In this document: positions 56,643 through 64,000 of the stretch, in pieces
Position numbering within the stretch: the first letter of the stretch is position 1
Layout of the letters: each line of letters begins with the position of its first letter
Source of the DNA: Mesorhizobium sp. WSM2240
Lineage (GTDB): Bacteria; Pseudomonadota; Alphaproteobacteria; Rhizobiales; Rhizobiaceae
Direction of reading: 5' to 3'
Assembly (NCBI RefSeq): GCF_040438645.1
Contig: NZ_CP159253.1
Location: 5,136,501-5,200,500 of the forward strand
DNA length: 64,000 bases
Translations under genes and position numbers: made by a program
Notes under the pieces: model-generated
The model's database searches: none
What the model was told of the DNA's origin: nothing
What the model saw: the letters and a program-made list of their open reading frames with translations, nothing else

Positions 56643-57124
56643 ACACGCAAATACCAATTACGGCCGTGAAGCAGTCAGTCGTGGTCGAGGCTTCGATCGA
56701 GCGCGCGTTCAAGGTCTTCACCGAGGACTTCGGCAGTTTCAAACCCCGCGAGCACAACATGCTCGCCGTCCCGATCGCGGAGACAGTGTTCGAGCCTTGG
56801 GTCGGCGGCCAAATCTACGACCGTGGCGTCGACGGCAGCGAGTGCCGCTGGGCGCGGGTGCTGGCCTACGAGCCACCCCAACGAGTGCTGCTCAGCTGGG
56901 ACATCAGCCCGCGCTGGCAGATCGAGACTGATCCGGACAAGACCAGCGAGTGGGAGGTGCGGTTCACTGTTGAGACGGCGAACCGGACCCGCGTCGACCT
57001 TGAGCATCGGAAGCTGGAACGCCACGGCCAAGGCTGGGAAGGCGTACGCGAAGGTGTTGCTGGCGACCGGGGCTGGCCGCTTTACTTGCAGCGGTTCGCC
57101 GACCTGTTCGGCCGGCAAGTGTGA
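56639..57124 (+). CDS. SRPBCC (AHSA1-type) domain protein 2
   Basis: The 161-residue protein starts MNTQIPITAVKQSVVVEASIERAFKVFTEDFGSF and continues with FEPWVGGQIYDRGVDGSECRWARVLAYEPPQRV and LEHRKLERHGQGW. This is the subgroup of AHSA1/SRPBCC proteins with the ARV-x-x-Y-x-P-P-x-R pattern. It is paired with ArsR 2 by a four-base overlap. Ligand unknown. Confidence 0.87.
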   Translation: MNTQIPITAVKQSVVVEASIERAFKVFTEDFGSFKPREHNMLAVPIAETVFEPWVGGQIYDRGVDGSECRWARVLAYEPPQRVLLSWDISPRWQIETDPDKTSEWEVRFTVETANRTRVDLEHRKLERHGQGWEGVREGVAGDRGWPLYLQRFADLFGRQV

Positions 57125-57156
57125 AGTTGCCGGTTGACGGGAGTGGAGGCAATCGC

Positions 57157-58257
57157 TCAGATCGTCAGGTCGAAGCCGCTTTCCGCCACCGCTTCGCCAT
57201 TCACCATCAGTTCGACGCGATGGAAGCCCGCATTGTGCTTGCGCGTGGTGAAGTCCCTGACCGTCTGGCTGATTGCGAGTTCGCATTCGCCGCCTGGCAG
57301 AAGCTCGGTCTCCTTGAGCTTGAACACCTTTCGCGAGACGCCGTTCTTCTTGGGATAATGCACGGCATAGTCGATGACGAGCCGCTGCGCAGCTTTCGAG
57401 GTCGAGCCCAGCCTCGCCCGGGTCGTGATGCGCTCGCCAAGCTTTATCTCCGCCGGCTCCACGGCAAAGGCCTCGACCTTGATCTCGGCCTTGCCTGTCG
57501 TGCCGATCAGCGCAAGTGCTCGGCTGTCGCCCTTCTTGATCAGCGTCCTGAGCGCATGGCGCACGATCCAGGCCGTGCGCTTGTCTCCGAGATCCCAGCC
57601 GGCCGCCCGCTCGACCAGAATGTCCGGATGGTCCTTGCCGATGTCGTTCAGATGATTGGCAACGGATTTGCGCACATAGAGGCTCGGATCGGCTTTCAGC
57701 AGTTCCAGAATGGAGCCGGTCGGAGAAGGGTCGGCGATAAGGTTCTTGAGCTGAAACGACCAGGGAAGGCGTGGCCGCGAACCCTCGCTGGCGAGCCGGC
57801 GGACATGTTCGTTTTCGTCCTCCGCCCAGTTGCGCATGACAGCAATCGTCCGGTCGAAATCGGCGACAAGAAAATGCCGGATCGCGAACTCCGATGAGCC
57901 GAAGCGTGTGAAAAACTTTAGTGCGCCAAGCGACAGGTCGAAATGTTTCAGCCCGTAGAGTGCGACGAATTCCGAAAGCGTGATCGCTGCGAAATTATGG
58001 CCTATGCGCGGCGCGAGGTCCTTCAGAATCGGCAACGCTTCGGGAAAATCATGCGGCAGCGTCTCCTGCAGGCTGACGGCGGTCTGGCGCATCCGCTGCA
58101 TGATGCCCAGTTCGTCGAGCCTGGCCGTCGCCAGTTTCAGGAAGCGCTCGCCGTCGAAGCGCGGCCAGACGGCCGCGGTTTCCTTCGCGATGTGGCTGAG
58201 CCGCTCGCGGTTGAAAATCTCCTTCAGCGCCGGCGCGGCCTCTGTCGAATCTGCCAT
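57157..58257 (-). CDS. HEAT-repeat DNA alkylation repair protein (AlkD-related)
   Basis: The 366-residue protein is alpha-helical and carries HEAT-like repeats. Representative segments are LYGLKHFDLSLGALKFFTRFGSSEFAIRHFL and LKADPSLYVRKSVANHLNDIGKDHPDIL, followed by AWIVRHALRTLIKKGD. A C-terminal beta-rich extension covers about the last 100 residues. It resembles AlkD-family proteins that excise bulky alkylated bases without base flipping. The large size and extra domain mean its exact activity is uncertain. Confidence 0.8.
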   Translation of the reverse strand: MADSTEAAPALKEIFNRERLSHIAKETAAVWPRFDGERFLKLATARLDELGIMQRMRQTAVSLQETLPHDFPEALPILKDLAPRIGHNFAAITLSEFVALYGLKHFDLSLGALKFFTRFGSSEFAIRHFLVADFDRTIAVMRNWAEDENEHVRRLASEGSRPRLPWSFQLKNLIADPSPTGSILELLKADPSLYVRKSVANHLNDIGKDHPDILVERAAGWDLGDKRTAWIVRHALRTLIKKGDSRALALIGTTGKAEIKVEAFAVEPAEIKLGERITTRARLGSTSKAAQRLVIDYAVHYPKKNGVSRKVFKLKETELLPGGECELAISQTVRDFTTRKHNAGFHRVELMVNGEAVAESGFDLTI

Positions 58258-58491
58258 CGTTGCCTCGTCCTTCGCAGACGGAAACTACACGCTCCTGCTG
58301 ACAAAGGCTGTCAGGACGATCGGGCTTCGAACAGAAAAATTTGGAGTGGCCGCGGCCTTTTCCTCCGCTATCGGATGTTCTGCCGTGGTCATGGAGGAGG
58401 ATGGAGGAGACGAAGGTGGCACGGTGAAAATTCGCTCCATGCCCTACTTGCCAGTTGACGCGGCAGCATCCGAGCACGATAGAACCGCTTC

Positions 58492-58965
58492 ATGGAAAGC
58501 CCGGACCGAAAACGACCAAAGCTAGCTATCGTCCGCCTGCCGCACGGCGAGGATCTGCCGCTGCCGGCCTATGAGACCGCCGGTGCGGCCGGAATGGATT
58601 TGCGAGCGGCGGTGCCGGAAGACCGGCCATTGCTTATTCTGCCCGGCAGGCGCGCGCTGGCGCCGACCGGGCTTGTCTTCGAAATTCCCGACGGTTTCGA
58701 GGGGCAGGTACGTCCGCGCTCCGGCCTCGCCTTCAAGCATGGCATCACCTGCCTCAACACGCCCGGCACCATCGACAGCGACTATCGCGGCGAGATCATG
58801 GTGCTGCTGATCAATCACGGCGACGAGGCATTCGCCGTCACCCGCGGCATGCGCATTGCTCAGATCGTCTTCGCCCCGGTGACCCGTCTCGGTACCGAGG
58901 AGCGCGGCCTTGCCGGCGCAACCGGACGCGGCGCCGGCGGCTTCGGTTCCACCGGAACGGCCTGA
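58492..58965 (+). CDS. dut: dUTP diphosphatase
   Basis: Dut hydrolyses dUTP to dUMP, preventing uracil incorporation and feeding thymidylate synthesis. The 157-residue trimer-type enzyme shows the five family motifs: [38 protein letters not shown] and the flexible C-terminal [10 protein letters not shown]. All are intact. The start ATG 58492 follows CATGG context with no strong ribosome binding site. It is divergent from the alkylation repair gene. Confidence 0.96.
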   Translation: MESPDRKRPKLAIVRLPHGEDLPLPAYETAGAAGMDLRAAVPEDRPLLILPGRRALAPTGLVFEIPDGFEGQVRPRSGLAFKHGITCLNTPGTIDSDYRGEIMVLLINHGDEAFAVTRGMRIAQIVFAPVTRLGTEERGLAGATGRGAGGFGSTGTA

Positions 58966-59087
58966 CGCCGGCCATCAGTTCGGCGGCAGATGTCAGGAGT
59001 GATCCAGCTCCCGCCGATTCCGGCTTTGCGCAGTGGCGGCGTCGGCACTACCGTCCAGCCTGACTCGGCCAATCGGAGATTAGGACC

Positions 59088-59894
59088 ATGGACAAGGGCG
59101 CTACATTCAGGCGGCTGCACGACAGCACGTTCGTCATTCCCAATCCCTGGGATATCGGCACGGCAAAATTCCTGGCATCACTGGGGTTCAAGGCGCTGGC
59201 GACAACCAGCGCCGGCTACGCCTTTTCACGCGGCTTGCCGGACGGCGGCGTCGGGTTCGAGGCGATGATCGACCATTGCAGAGAATTGGCGTCGGCGACC
59301 GATCTGCCGGTTTCGGCCGATCTCGAAAAGGGCAAGGGCGACAGTCCGGAAAGTGCTGCCGAAACGATCTTCGCGGCCGAGGCTGCGGGGTTGTCCGGAT
59401 GCTCGATCGAGGACCACACCGGCGAGCCGGGCAAGCCGATCTACGAATTTTCACATGCGGTCGAGCGGGTCGCGGCGGCGGTCGAAGCGGCTCGATCCCT
59501 GAAACGCGATTTCGTGTTCACGGCCCGCGCCGAGAACTTCCTCTGGAACCGCCCCGACATCGACGACACGATCAGGCGGCTCCAGGCTTTCGAGCAAGCC
59601 GGCGCCGACGTGCTCTACGCGCCCGGCATCGGCGACATCGATGCCATCCGGATCGTCTGCTCGGCGGTCGGCAAGCCGGTCAATGTGCTGGCCACTCCGA
59701 ATTTCACCGTGAGAATGCTGGCTGAAACCGGCGCGCGGCGAATATCGCTGGGTTCCAAGCTGACGACGGTGGCATTCGGCGCTCTTGAGAAGGCGGCGCG
59801 GGAAATGCTCGATGCCGGCAGCTTCGAATTCTCGAGGCAGGGAGTCGCTTTCGGCGACCTCCAGGCGCTGTTTTCGAAGCGTGATAAAAACTGA
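59088..59894 (+). CDS. Isocitrate lyase/PEP mutase-superfamily enzyme
   Basis: The 268-residue TIM barrel has IPNPWDIGTAKFLASLGFKALATTSAG at the start, the metal-binding SADLEKGKGDSPE, SIEDHTGEPGKPIYEF and VFTARAENFLW, which are the ICL/PEPM hallmarks. The catalytic KKCGH loop of true isocitrate lyases is absent. Small members of this family include oxaloacetate decarboxylases, methylisocitrate lyases and uncharacterised enzymes; I cannot choose between them. It precedes the hydroxyproline dehydratase gene by 172 bp. Confidence 0.83.
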   Translation: MDKGATFRRLHDSTFVIPNPWDIGTAKFLASLGFKALATTSAGYAFSRGLPDGGVGFEAMIDHCRELASATDLPVSADLEKGKGDSPESAAETIFAAEAAGLSGCSIEDHTGEPGKPIYEFSHAVERVAAAVEAARSLKRDFVFTARAENFLWNRPDIDDTIRRLQAFEQAGADVLYAPGIGDIDAIRIVCSAVGKPVNVLATPNFTVRMLAETGARRISLGSKLTTVAFGALEKAAREMLDAGSFEFSRQGVAFGDLQALFSKRDKN

Positions 59895-60066
59895 CAGGAT
59901 TCGTGAACGAAATCGCTTCGTCCGCGTTTTCCGTGACGCAGGGCTAGGGCGGCGACATTCGGTTCGGCCGCCGAGTTGCGGATCATTCTCGCGGCTGGAC
60001 GAGGCGGCGCAGGCGCCTGAAAGGGCTGCCGCGCCGCTTTCGCTTGACAAGTTCCGTTCGCCCTAC

Positions 60067-61080
60067 ATGCATGCGGGCATGGAAAAACTGACCGTCGTCG
60101 ACATGCACACCGGGGGCGAACCGCTGAGGATCGTCACCGGCGGCTATCCGCCCATCCCGAGCGGCACGATCCTCGAAAAGCGCGCTTGGGTGCGCGATAA
60201 TCTCGATCATCTGCGTAAAATCCTGATCTTCGAACCGCGCGGCCATTACGACATGTATGGCGCGCTGCTGGTCGAGCCGAACCTGCCGGACGCCGACCTT
60301 GCAGTGCTGTTCATGCACAATGAGGGCTATTCCACCATGTGCGGCCACGCTATCATCGCGCTCGGCCGCTACGCAGTCGACCAGGGCCTTGTCACGGCCC
60401 TCGAGCCCGTCACCACGGTCAATATCGAGTGCCCGTGCGGCATGGTTGTCGCCTCGGTCGAGATGAAGGACGGCAGGGCGGGCGCGGTATCGTTCGAAAG
60501 CGTGCCGGCGTTTCTGTTCGCGCGAGACCAGGCGGCGTCGCTCGACGGCTACGGCGAGACCGGCTTTGACATCGCCTATGGTGGGGCTTTCTACGCGCTT
60601 GCCGATTGCCGGCAGTTCGGCCTCCAATTCGGCCGGAGCCGCGCGCGCGATTTCGTTGATGCGGCCACCGCGCTGACGGAGAAGCTGAAGGCCGAATTCC
60701 CGCTATCGCATCCGGACCATGGCGACCTCGCCTTTCTCTACGGGACAATCCTGACCGATGGCGGCGACGGCTCCGGGGGCCGACCGACCAAAAATGTCTG
60801 CGTCTTTGCCGATGCCGAGGTCGACCGGTCGCCGACCGGCTCGGGCGTGACCGCCCGCCTCGCCGCAATGTACGCCGAGGGGCAAATCGCCATCGGCGAG
60901 ACGCGGGTGTTCGAAAGCATCGTCGGCTCGCAATTCACCGGCACGGTCGCCCGCACGGCCAATGCAGGGCAGCATGATGCGATCATCGCGCGGGTGGGCG
61001 GGCAGGCATTTTACTCCGGGAAAGCGGAATTCATCGTCGAGGACGACGATACTTTGGGCCGCGGTTTCCTGATCCGCTGA
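60067..61080 (+). CDS. Proline racemase-family enzyme, probable trans-3-hydroxy-L-proline dehydratase
   Basis: The 337-residue protein has the first active-site motif intact (STMCGHAIIALG, Cys92). The second motif reads DRSPTGSG, with Thr257 where proline racemase and 4-hydroxyproline epimerase have Cys. That Cys/Thr pair marks trans-3-hydroxy-L-proline dehydratases, which make pyrroline-2-carboxylate. The start is ATG 60067 or 60079 (MEKLTVVDMHTGGEP); the frame continues upstream to 59785 but runs through the end of the previous gene. Confidence 0.87.
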   Translation: MHAGMEKLTVVDMHTGGEPLRIVTGGYPPIPSGTILEKRAWVRDNLDHLRKILIFEPRGHYDMYGALLVEPNLPDADLAVLFMHNEGYSTMCGHAIIALGRYAVDQGLVTALEPVTTVNIECPCGMVVASVEMKDGRAGAVSFESVPAFLFARDQAASLDGYGETGFDIAYGGAFYALADCRQFGLQFGRSRARDFVDAATALTEKLKAEFPLSHPDHGDLAFLYGTILTDGGDGSGGRPTKNVCVFADAEVDRSPTGSGVTARLAAMYAEGQIAIGETRVFESIVGSQFTGTVARTANAGQHDAIIARVGGQAFYSGKAEFIVEDDDTLGRGFLIR

Positions 61081-61084
61081 ACTC

Positions 61085-61828
61085 TCAGGCGGCCCGCCGG
61101 ACCGTCGCGGAGGCGGGTTTGGGAAAATCCGGGTCGCTCGCCGAGACCATCTTGTGCAGGTGCACCATCATCGCCGCCGCGAATAGTGGCGTCAAAAGGT
61201 TGAGCAGCGGCACGGCCAGGAACGCCGCGACGACCAGTCCGGCCAGGAATACAGTCCCGGCGTAGCGGCGGCGCAGCGCTTTTGCTTCGGCTTCCGGCCG
61301 GAAGCGCATTGCGGCGAATTCGAAGAACTCGCGTCCGAGCAGATAACCATTGACGACGAAGAACGCGCCGATGTTGACGCCGGGAATAAGCAGCAGGAGC
61401 AGCGCCACAAGATTGCCGAGGATGACGACGCCGAAGAATTTCAGCGACATGATCATCGCCGGAATAACCGGCATTGCGCGGCCGGGCGGGTCGGCGGGGT
61501 AGTCGCTTTGCTCGACGACAGCGGCGACGTCGTCGAGAAACAGGCCGGCGATGATGGCCGTTACTGGCGCCACCAGCAGCGCCAGCCCCAGCGCCAAGCC
61601 GATCCCGGCGAGTATGGCGGCGATCAGTTCGAGCCAGCCCGCCCAGTCCGGAAAGCCGGGCAGCAGCATGTCGATCCACGGCAGGGCCAGCCAATCGAAC
61701 AGTTCCTTCAGCCCGAACCACACCCCCGCAAGCACGAGCAGCGTCAGGCCGAGCGTCTTGACGAATACCGACCGGAATTCGGCGCTGAACAGCCGGCTGA
61801 ATGCGGCGCGCGCGGCGTCAATGATCAT
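61085..61828 (-). CDS. EI24/CysZ-family integral membrane protein
   Basis: The 247-residue protein has about five hydrophobic segments and the CysZ/EI24 pattern: an N-terminal amphipathic MIIDAARAAFSRLFSAEF, LIPGVNIGAFFVVNGYLLGREFFEFAAMR in the middle, and a short basic C-terminus. CysZ takes up sulfate, but many EI24 homologues have no known substrate, so sulfate transport is only a possibility. The start at 61828 has AAGGAGAGG upstream. Confidence 0.8.
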   Translation of the reverse strand: MIIDAARAAFSRLFSAEFRSVFVKTLGLTLLVLAGVWFGLKELFDWLALPWIDMLLPGFPDWAGWLELIAAILAGIGLALGLALLVAPVTAIIAGLFLDDVAAVVEQSDYPADPPGRAMPVIPAMIMSLKFFGVVILGNLVALLLLLIPGVNIGAFFVVNGYLLGREFFEFAAMRFRPEAEAKALRRRYAGTVFLAGLVVAAFLAVPLLNLLTPLFAAAMMVHLHKMVSASDPDFPKPASATVRRAA

Positions 61829-61898
61829 GCTTTGGACCTCTCCTTCCGTGCTGAAATAAGCGCGAGGCCCGCCGCCCGCAAGAATCCGGGCCATCCGC

Positions 61899-61937
61899 CG
61901 TCGAAAGTGGTTCCACTTTTCAGGGTCATGCGCTAGA
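61899..61937. repeat. Degenerate rhizobial palindrome
   Basis: CGAAAGTGG...CCACTTTTC followed by GTCATGCGCTAG is a diverged, reverse-orientation copy of the GATCCCGAAAAGTGG-type palindrome common in rhizobia, related to the copy at 53094. It lies between the divergent CysZ-like and PfkB genes. Confidence 0.55.
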
Positions 61938-61994
61938 CCCGCCCGCGGCCAGCGTGCCAGATGCCGGAAGCGCCGGCCAATCGCGGAGACCTTG

Positions 61995-62987
61995 ATGAGC
62001 CAGTATGACGTGCTTTGCATCGGCAACGCCATTGTCGACATCATCGCCCAGTGCGACGAAGCCTTCCTGATTGAGAACGGCATCATAAAAGGGGCCATGA
62101 ACCTTATCGACATGGAACGAGCCGGCCTGCTTTACGGCCGCATGGGTCCCGCCATCGAGGCGTCGGGCGGCAGCGCCGGCAACACCGCCGCCGGCGTGGC
62201 GAGCTTCGGCGGGCGGGCTGCCTTTTTCGGCAAGGTCTCGAAGGATGCGCTCGGCGACATCTATTATCACGACATCCGCGCCCAGGGCGTAGCCTTCGAC
62301 ACCAAGCCGCTCGACGGCGAACCGCCAACGGCGCGCTCGATGATTTTCGTCACTCCCGACGGCGAGCGTTCGATGAACACCTATCTCGGCGCCTGCGTCG
62401 AGCTCGGCCCGGAGGACGTCGAGGCCGATAAGGCGCGCGGGGCGAAGGTCACCTATTTCGAGGGCTACCTCTGGGATCCGCCGCGCGCCAAGGAGGCGAT
62501 CCGGCTCACCGCCTCGCACGCCCATGCCGCCGGCCGCGAAGTGTCGATGACGCTGTCCGACCCGTTCTGTGTCGATCGTTACCGCGGCGAATTTCTCGAC
62601 CTGATGCGCTCGGGAACCGTCGACATCGTCTTCGCCAACAGCCACGAGATCAGATCGCTCTACCAGACCGCGTCCTTCGAGGCCGCACTTGCCGCGATCC
62701 GTAAGGACTGCAAGATCGCGGCTGTCACCCGCTCGGAAGAGGGCTCCGTAATTGTGCGCGGCGACGAGACCTTCGTCATCGACGCGATCGGCATCGACGA
62801 ACTCGTCGACACGACGGGGGCCGGCGACCTCTATGCGGCGGGCTTCCTGCACGGCTACACCACCGGCCGGAGTCTGAAGGAATGCGGTGACCTCGGCTCG
62901 CTGGCGGCTGGCCTGGTCATTCAGCAGGTCGGCCCGCGCCCCCGGCAGAACCTGCGCGAAGAGGCGCAAAAGACAGGGCTGGTCTAG
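61995..62987 (+). CDS. PfkB-family carbohydrate/nucleoside kinase, adenosine kinase-like
   Basis: The 330-residue ribokinase-fold enzyme starts YDVLCIGNAIVDIIA. Key sites are GGSAGNTAAGVASFGGRAAFFGKV (substrate side) and DTTGAGDLYAAGFLHGY with the catalytic aspartate and anion hole. The lid strand motif GERSMNTYLGA resembles proteobacterial adenosine kinases. It phosphorylates a nucleoside or sugar at the expense of ATP; adenosine is the best guess. A GGAGA site precedes ATG 61995. Confidence 0.87.
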   Translation: MSQYDVLCIGNAIVDIIAQCDEAFLIENGIIKGAMNLIDMERAGLLYGRMGPAIEASGGSAGNTAAGVASFGGRAAFFGKVSKDALGDIYYHDIRAQGVAFDTKPLDGEPPTARSMIFVTPDGERSMNTYLGACVELGPEDVEADKARGAKVTYFEGYLWDPPRAKEAIRLTASHAHAAGREVSMTLSDPFCVDRYRGEFLDLMRSGTVDIVFANSHEIRSLYQTASFEAALAAIRKDCKIAAVTRSEEGSVIVRGDETFVIDAIGIDELVDTTGAGDLYAAGFLHGYTTGRSLKECGDLGSLAAGLVIQQVGPRPRQNLREEAQKTGLV

Positions 62988-63055
62988 GCGTCGTCCATTC
63001 CCGGTTTATCTCCCTAGCCAAACCTTCTAGAAAATCGCCGAAAAGGACGAGATGC

Positions 63056-63691
63056 ATGAAGCCTAAGGCGGTCTACTGGGATATGGACGGCACGCTGATC
63101 GACAGCGAGCCTTTGCACGAGCAGGCGTTGATCGCGGTGCTGACGAGCCTCGGCATCACGCCGCCCGCTGATCTGCATGACCGCGTGATCGGAATTGCGG
63201 CGAGGCCGGTCTACAATATGCTGCGCGAGGAGTTCGGGCTTGCCCTGCCGTTCGACGACTGGATCCTTCGCAAGTATGTCTACTACATGGAGCACGCGGC
63301 CCAGCTGAAGCCGCGACCGGGCGCCGTGGAGATATACCGCGACCTGAAGGCGCTCGGGGTCGCACAGGCGGTGGTGTCCAATTCCGACAGGCTGATCGTC
63401 GAGACCAATCTGCGCATGCTCGGCATCGACGCGCCAGCCATCAAGACGGTGACCCGCAACGACGTGCGCGCCGGAAAGCCCGATCCCGAGCCGTTCCTTC
63501 GCGCCGCCTATCTGACCGAAATAGACCCGGCGGAAAGCTGCGTCATCGAAGACAGCCAGCCCGGCGCCACGGCAGGCGTGGCTGCCGGCATGCGCACGCT
63601 CTTCTGGCCGCAGCAGCCTATGACAGCGCCGGCGGGCGTGGTTCGCGTGGAAAGCCTGGAAGCATTGCGGGCCTATCTGGAACTTGACTGA
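63056..63691 (+). CDS. HAD-superfamily phosphatase
   Basis: The 211-residue HAD subfamily IA protein has motif I WDMDGTLIDSEPLHEQAL, motif II VVSNSDR, the motif III lysine in AGKPDPEPFL and motif IV EDSQPGATAGVAAGM. These phosphatases dephosphorylate small sugar phosphates such as phosphoglycolate or 2-deoxyglucose 6-phosphate; the actual substrate is unknown. It lies 68 bp after the kinase gene, possibly cotranscribed. Confidence 0.87.
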   Translation: MKPKAVYWDMDGTLIDSEPLHEQALIAVLTSLGITPPADLHDRVIGIAARPVYNMLREEFGLALPFDDWILRKYVYYMEHAAQLKPRPGAVEIYRDLKALGVAQAVVSNSDRLIVETNLRMLGIDAPAIKTVTRNDVRAGKPDPEPFLRAAYLTEIDPAESCVIEDSQPGATAGVAAGMRTLFWPQQPMTAPAGVVRVESLEALRAYLELD

Positions 63692-63714
63692 CGGTTCGCC
63701 CGGCGCGGGAACGA

Positions 63715-64000
63715 TCAGTTGCGATAGGCGGGTTCCTGCTCGTCGAGGATCGCCTTCAGCTCCGATAGATGCCGCTCGGCCTGGCCGGGATAATCGTCCA
63801 TCTCGCTTGCCGCTTTTTCGGCGACCTCGTCGGAAAGCACGCGCAGCGGCCGGCCGGTCCATAGAGCCTTGATGTAGGTCTCGCAGGCCCGCTCGAAATA
63901 GTAGAGCTGGTTGAAGGCGTCGGCGATGGTTTTGCCGATCACCATGACGCCGTGATTGCCCATGACCATCACCTTGATCTTCGGATCGGCCAGGAGCTTC
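63715..64000 (-). CDS. Class II aldolase/adducin-family protein, C-terminal end (partial)
   Basis: The minus-strand frame is open from the right edge to a stop at 63715, giving about 94 residues. It contains VMGNHGVMVIGKTIADAFNQLYYFERACETYI, in which the G-N-H-G histidine is a conserved metal ligand of class II aldolases and the region after it is the usual dimer-interface helix. The N-terminal part lies outside the window. It converges with the HAD gene. Confidence 0.85.
   Translation of the reverse strand, partial: KLLADPKIKVMVMGNHGVMVIGKTIADAFNQLYYFERACETYIKALWTGRPLRVLSDEVAEKAASEMDDYPGQAERHLSELKAILDEQEPAYRN

Noticed and set aside
60044..60072. Perfect TTGACA just before the hydroxyproline dehydratase gene
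   Set aside because: With a 17-bp spacer the -10 would fall on the start codon and does not resemble TATAAT, so I do not call a promoter.

Overview
The window is high-GC DNA from an alphaproteobacterium. It most resembles the Hyphomicrobiales (Rhizobiales), probably the Phyllobacteriaceae/Mesorhizobium group. The evidence is dnaK-dnaJ followed by a phospholipid N-methyltransferase (pmtA) and pyrF, a two-domain malic enzyme, a LacI-controlled CUT1 sugar ABC operon, and short intergenic palindromes of the kind common in rhizobia. Genes are packed, with many ATGA/GTGA start-stop overlaps. I found no rRNA, tRNA, CRISPR array or complete insertion sequence. Names rest on motif recognition and family resemblance; no search was run.

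Layout. 1-1600: end of a Gfo/Idh/MocA oxidoreductase, then a MarR-GNAT pair. 1.8-8.1 kb: dnaK, dnaJ, pmtA, an FMN reductase, a histidine-phosphatase-like protein, pyrF and a DUF1330 protein. 8.3-13.4 kb: an intracellular polyhydroxyalkanoate depolymerase, a BTLCP cysteine protease, comM and gshB (the last two on the minus strand). 13.7-17.2 kb: a GtrB-GtrA-GT-C type glycosylation cassette, then a GGDEF-EAL protein. 18.75-23.0 kb: a tightly overlapped hexose-acid cluster (SDR dehydrogenase, KDGal kinase, KDPGal aldolase, SMP-30 lactonase, ATP-grasp protein). 23.3-30.5 kb: RlpA-like protein, GNAT, orphan DnaB-like ATPase, mutS and the malic enzyme.

30.5-34.6 kb: a low-GC two-gene cassette on the minus strand encodes two STAND/AAA-like NTPases with extra domains, one ending in an HEPN-like Rx6H motif. 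This is the best candidate for an undescribed system, possibly anti-phage or another conflict function. Next to it is a gene (34.8-35.7 kb) that appears to have absorbed palindromic repeats and a 33-bp tandem repeat in frame. Then come a Fur-family regulator and gnd.

37.8-53.1 kb: two carbohydrate loci. The first is a LacI regulator divergent from an ABC transporter (binding protein, two permeases, ATPase) with an epimerase, an oxidoreductase and an aldo/keto reductase. Identical 14-bp operators in opposite orientation lie near each divergent gene. The second is a four-gene minus-strand operon (epimerase, enolase-superfamily dehydratase, FadR-type GntR regulator, hydroxyacid dehydrogenase) divergent from an epimerase-oxidoreductase pair. 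Two TGGTnnnACCA operators lie between them. Together they look like import and oxidation/epimerisation of an unusual sugar or glycoside.

53.2-64 kb: two similar ArsR-SRPBCC pairs flank a stand-alone clpP paralog and prfC. Then come a HEAT-repeat DNA alkylation repair protein, dut, an ICL/PEPM enzyme, a probable trans-3-hydroxy-L-proline dehydratase, an EI24/CysZ-like membrane protein, an adenosine-kinase-like PfkB enzyme, a HAD phosphatase and the truncated end of a class II aldolase.
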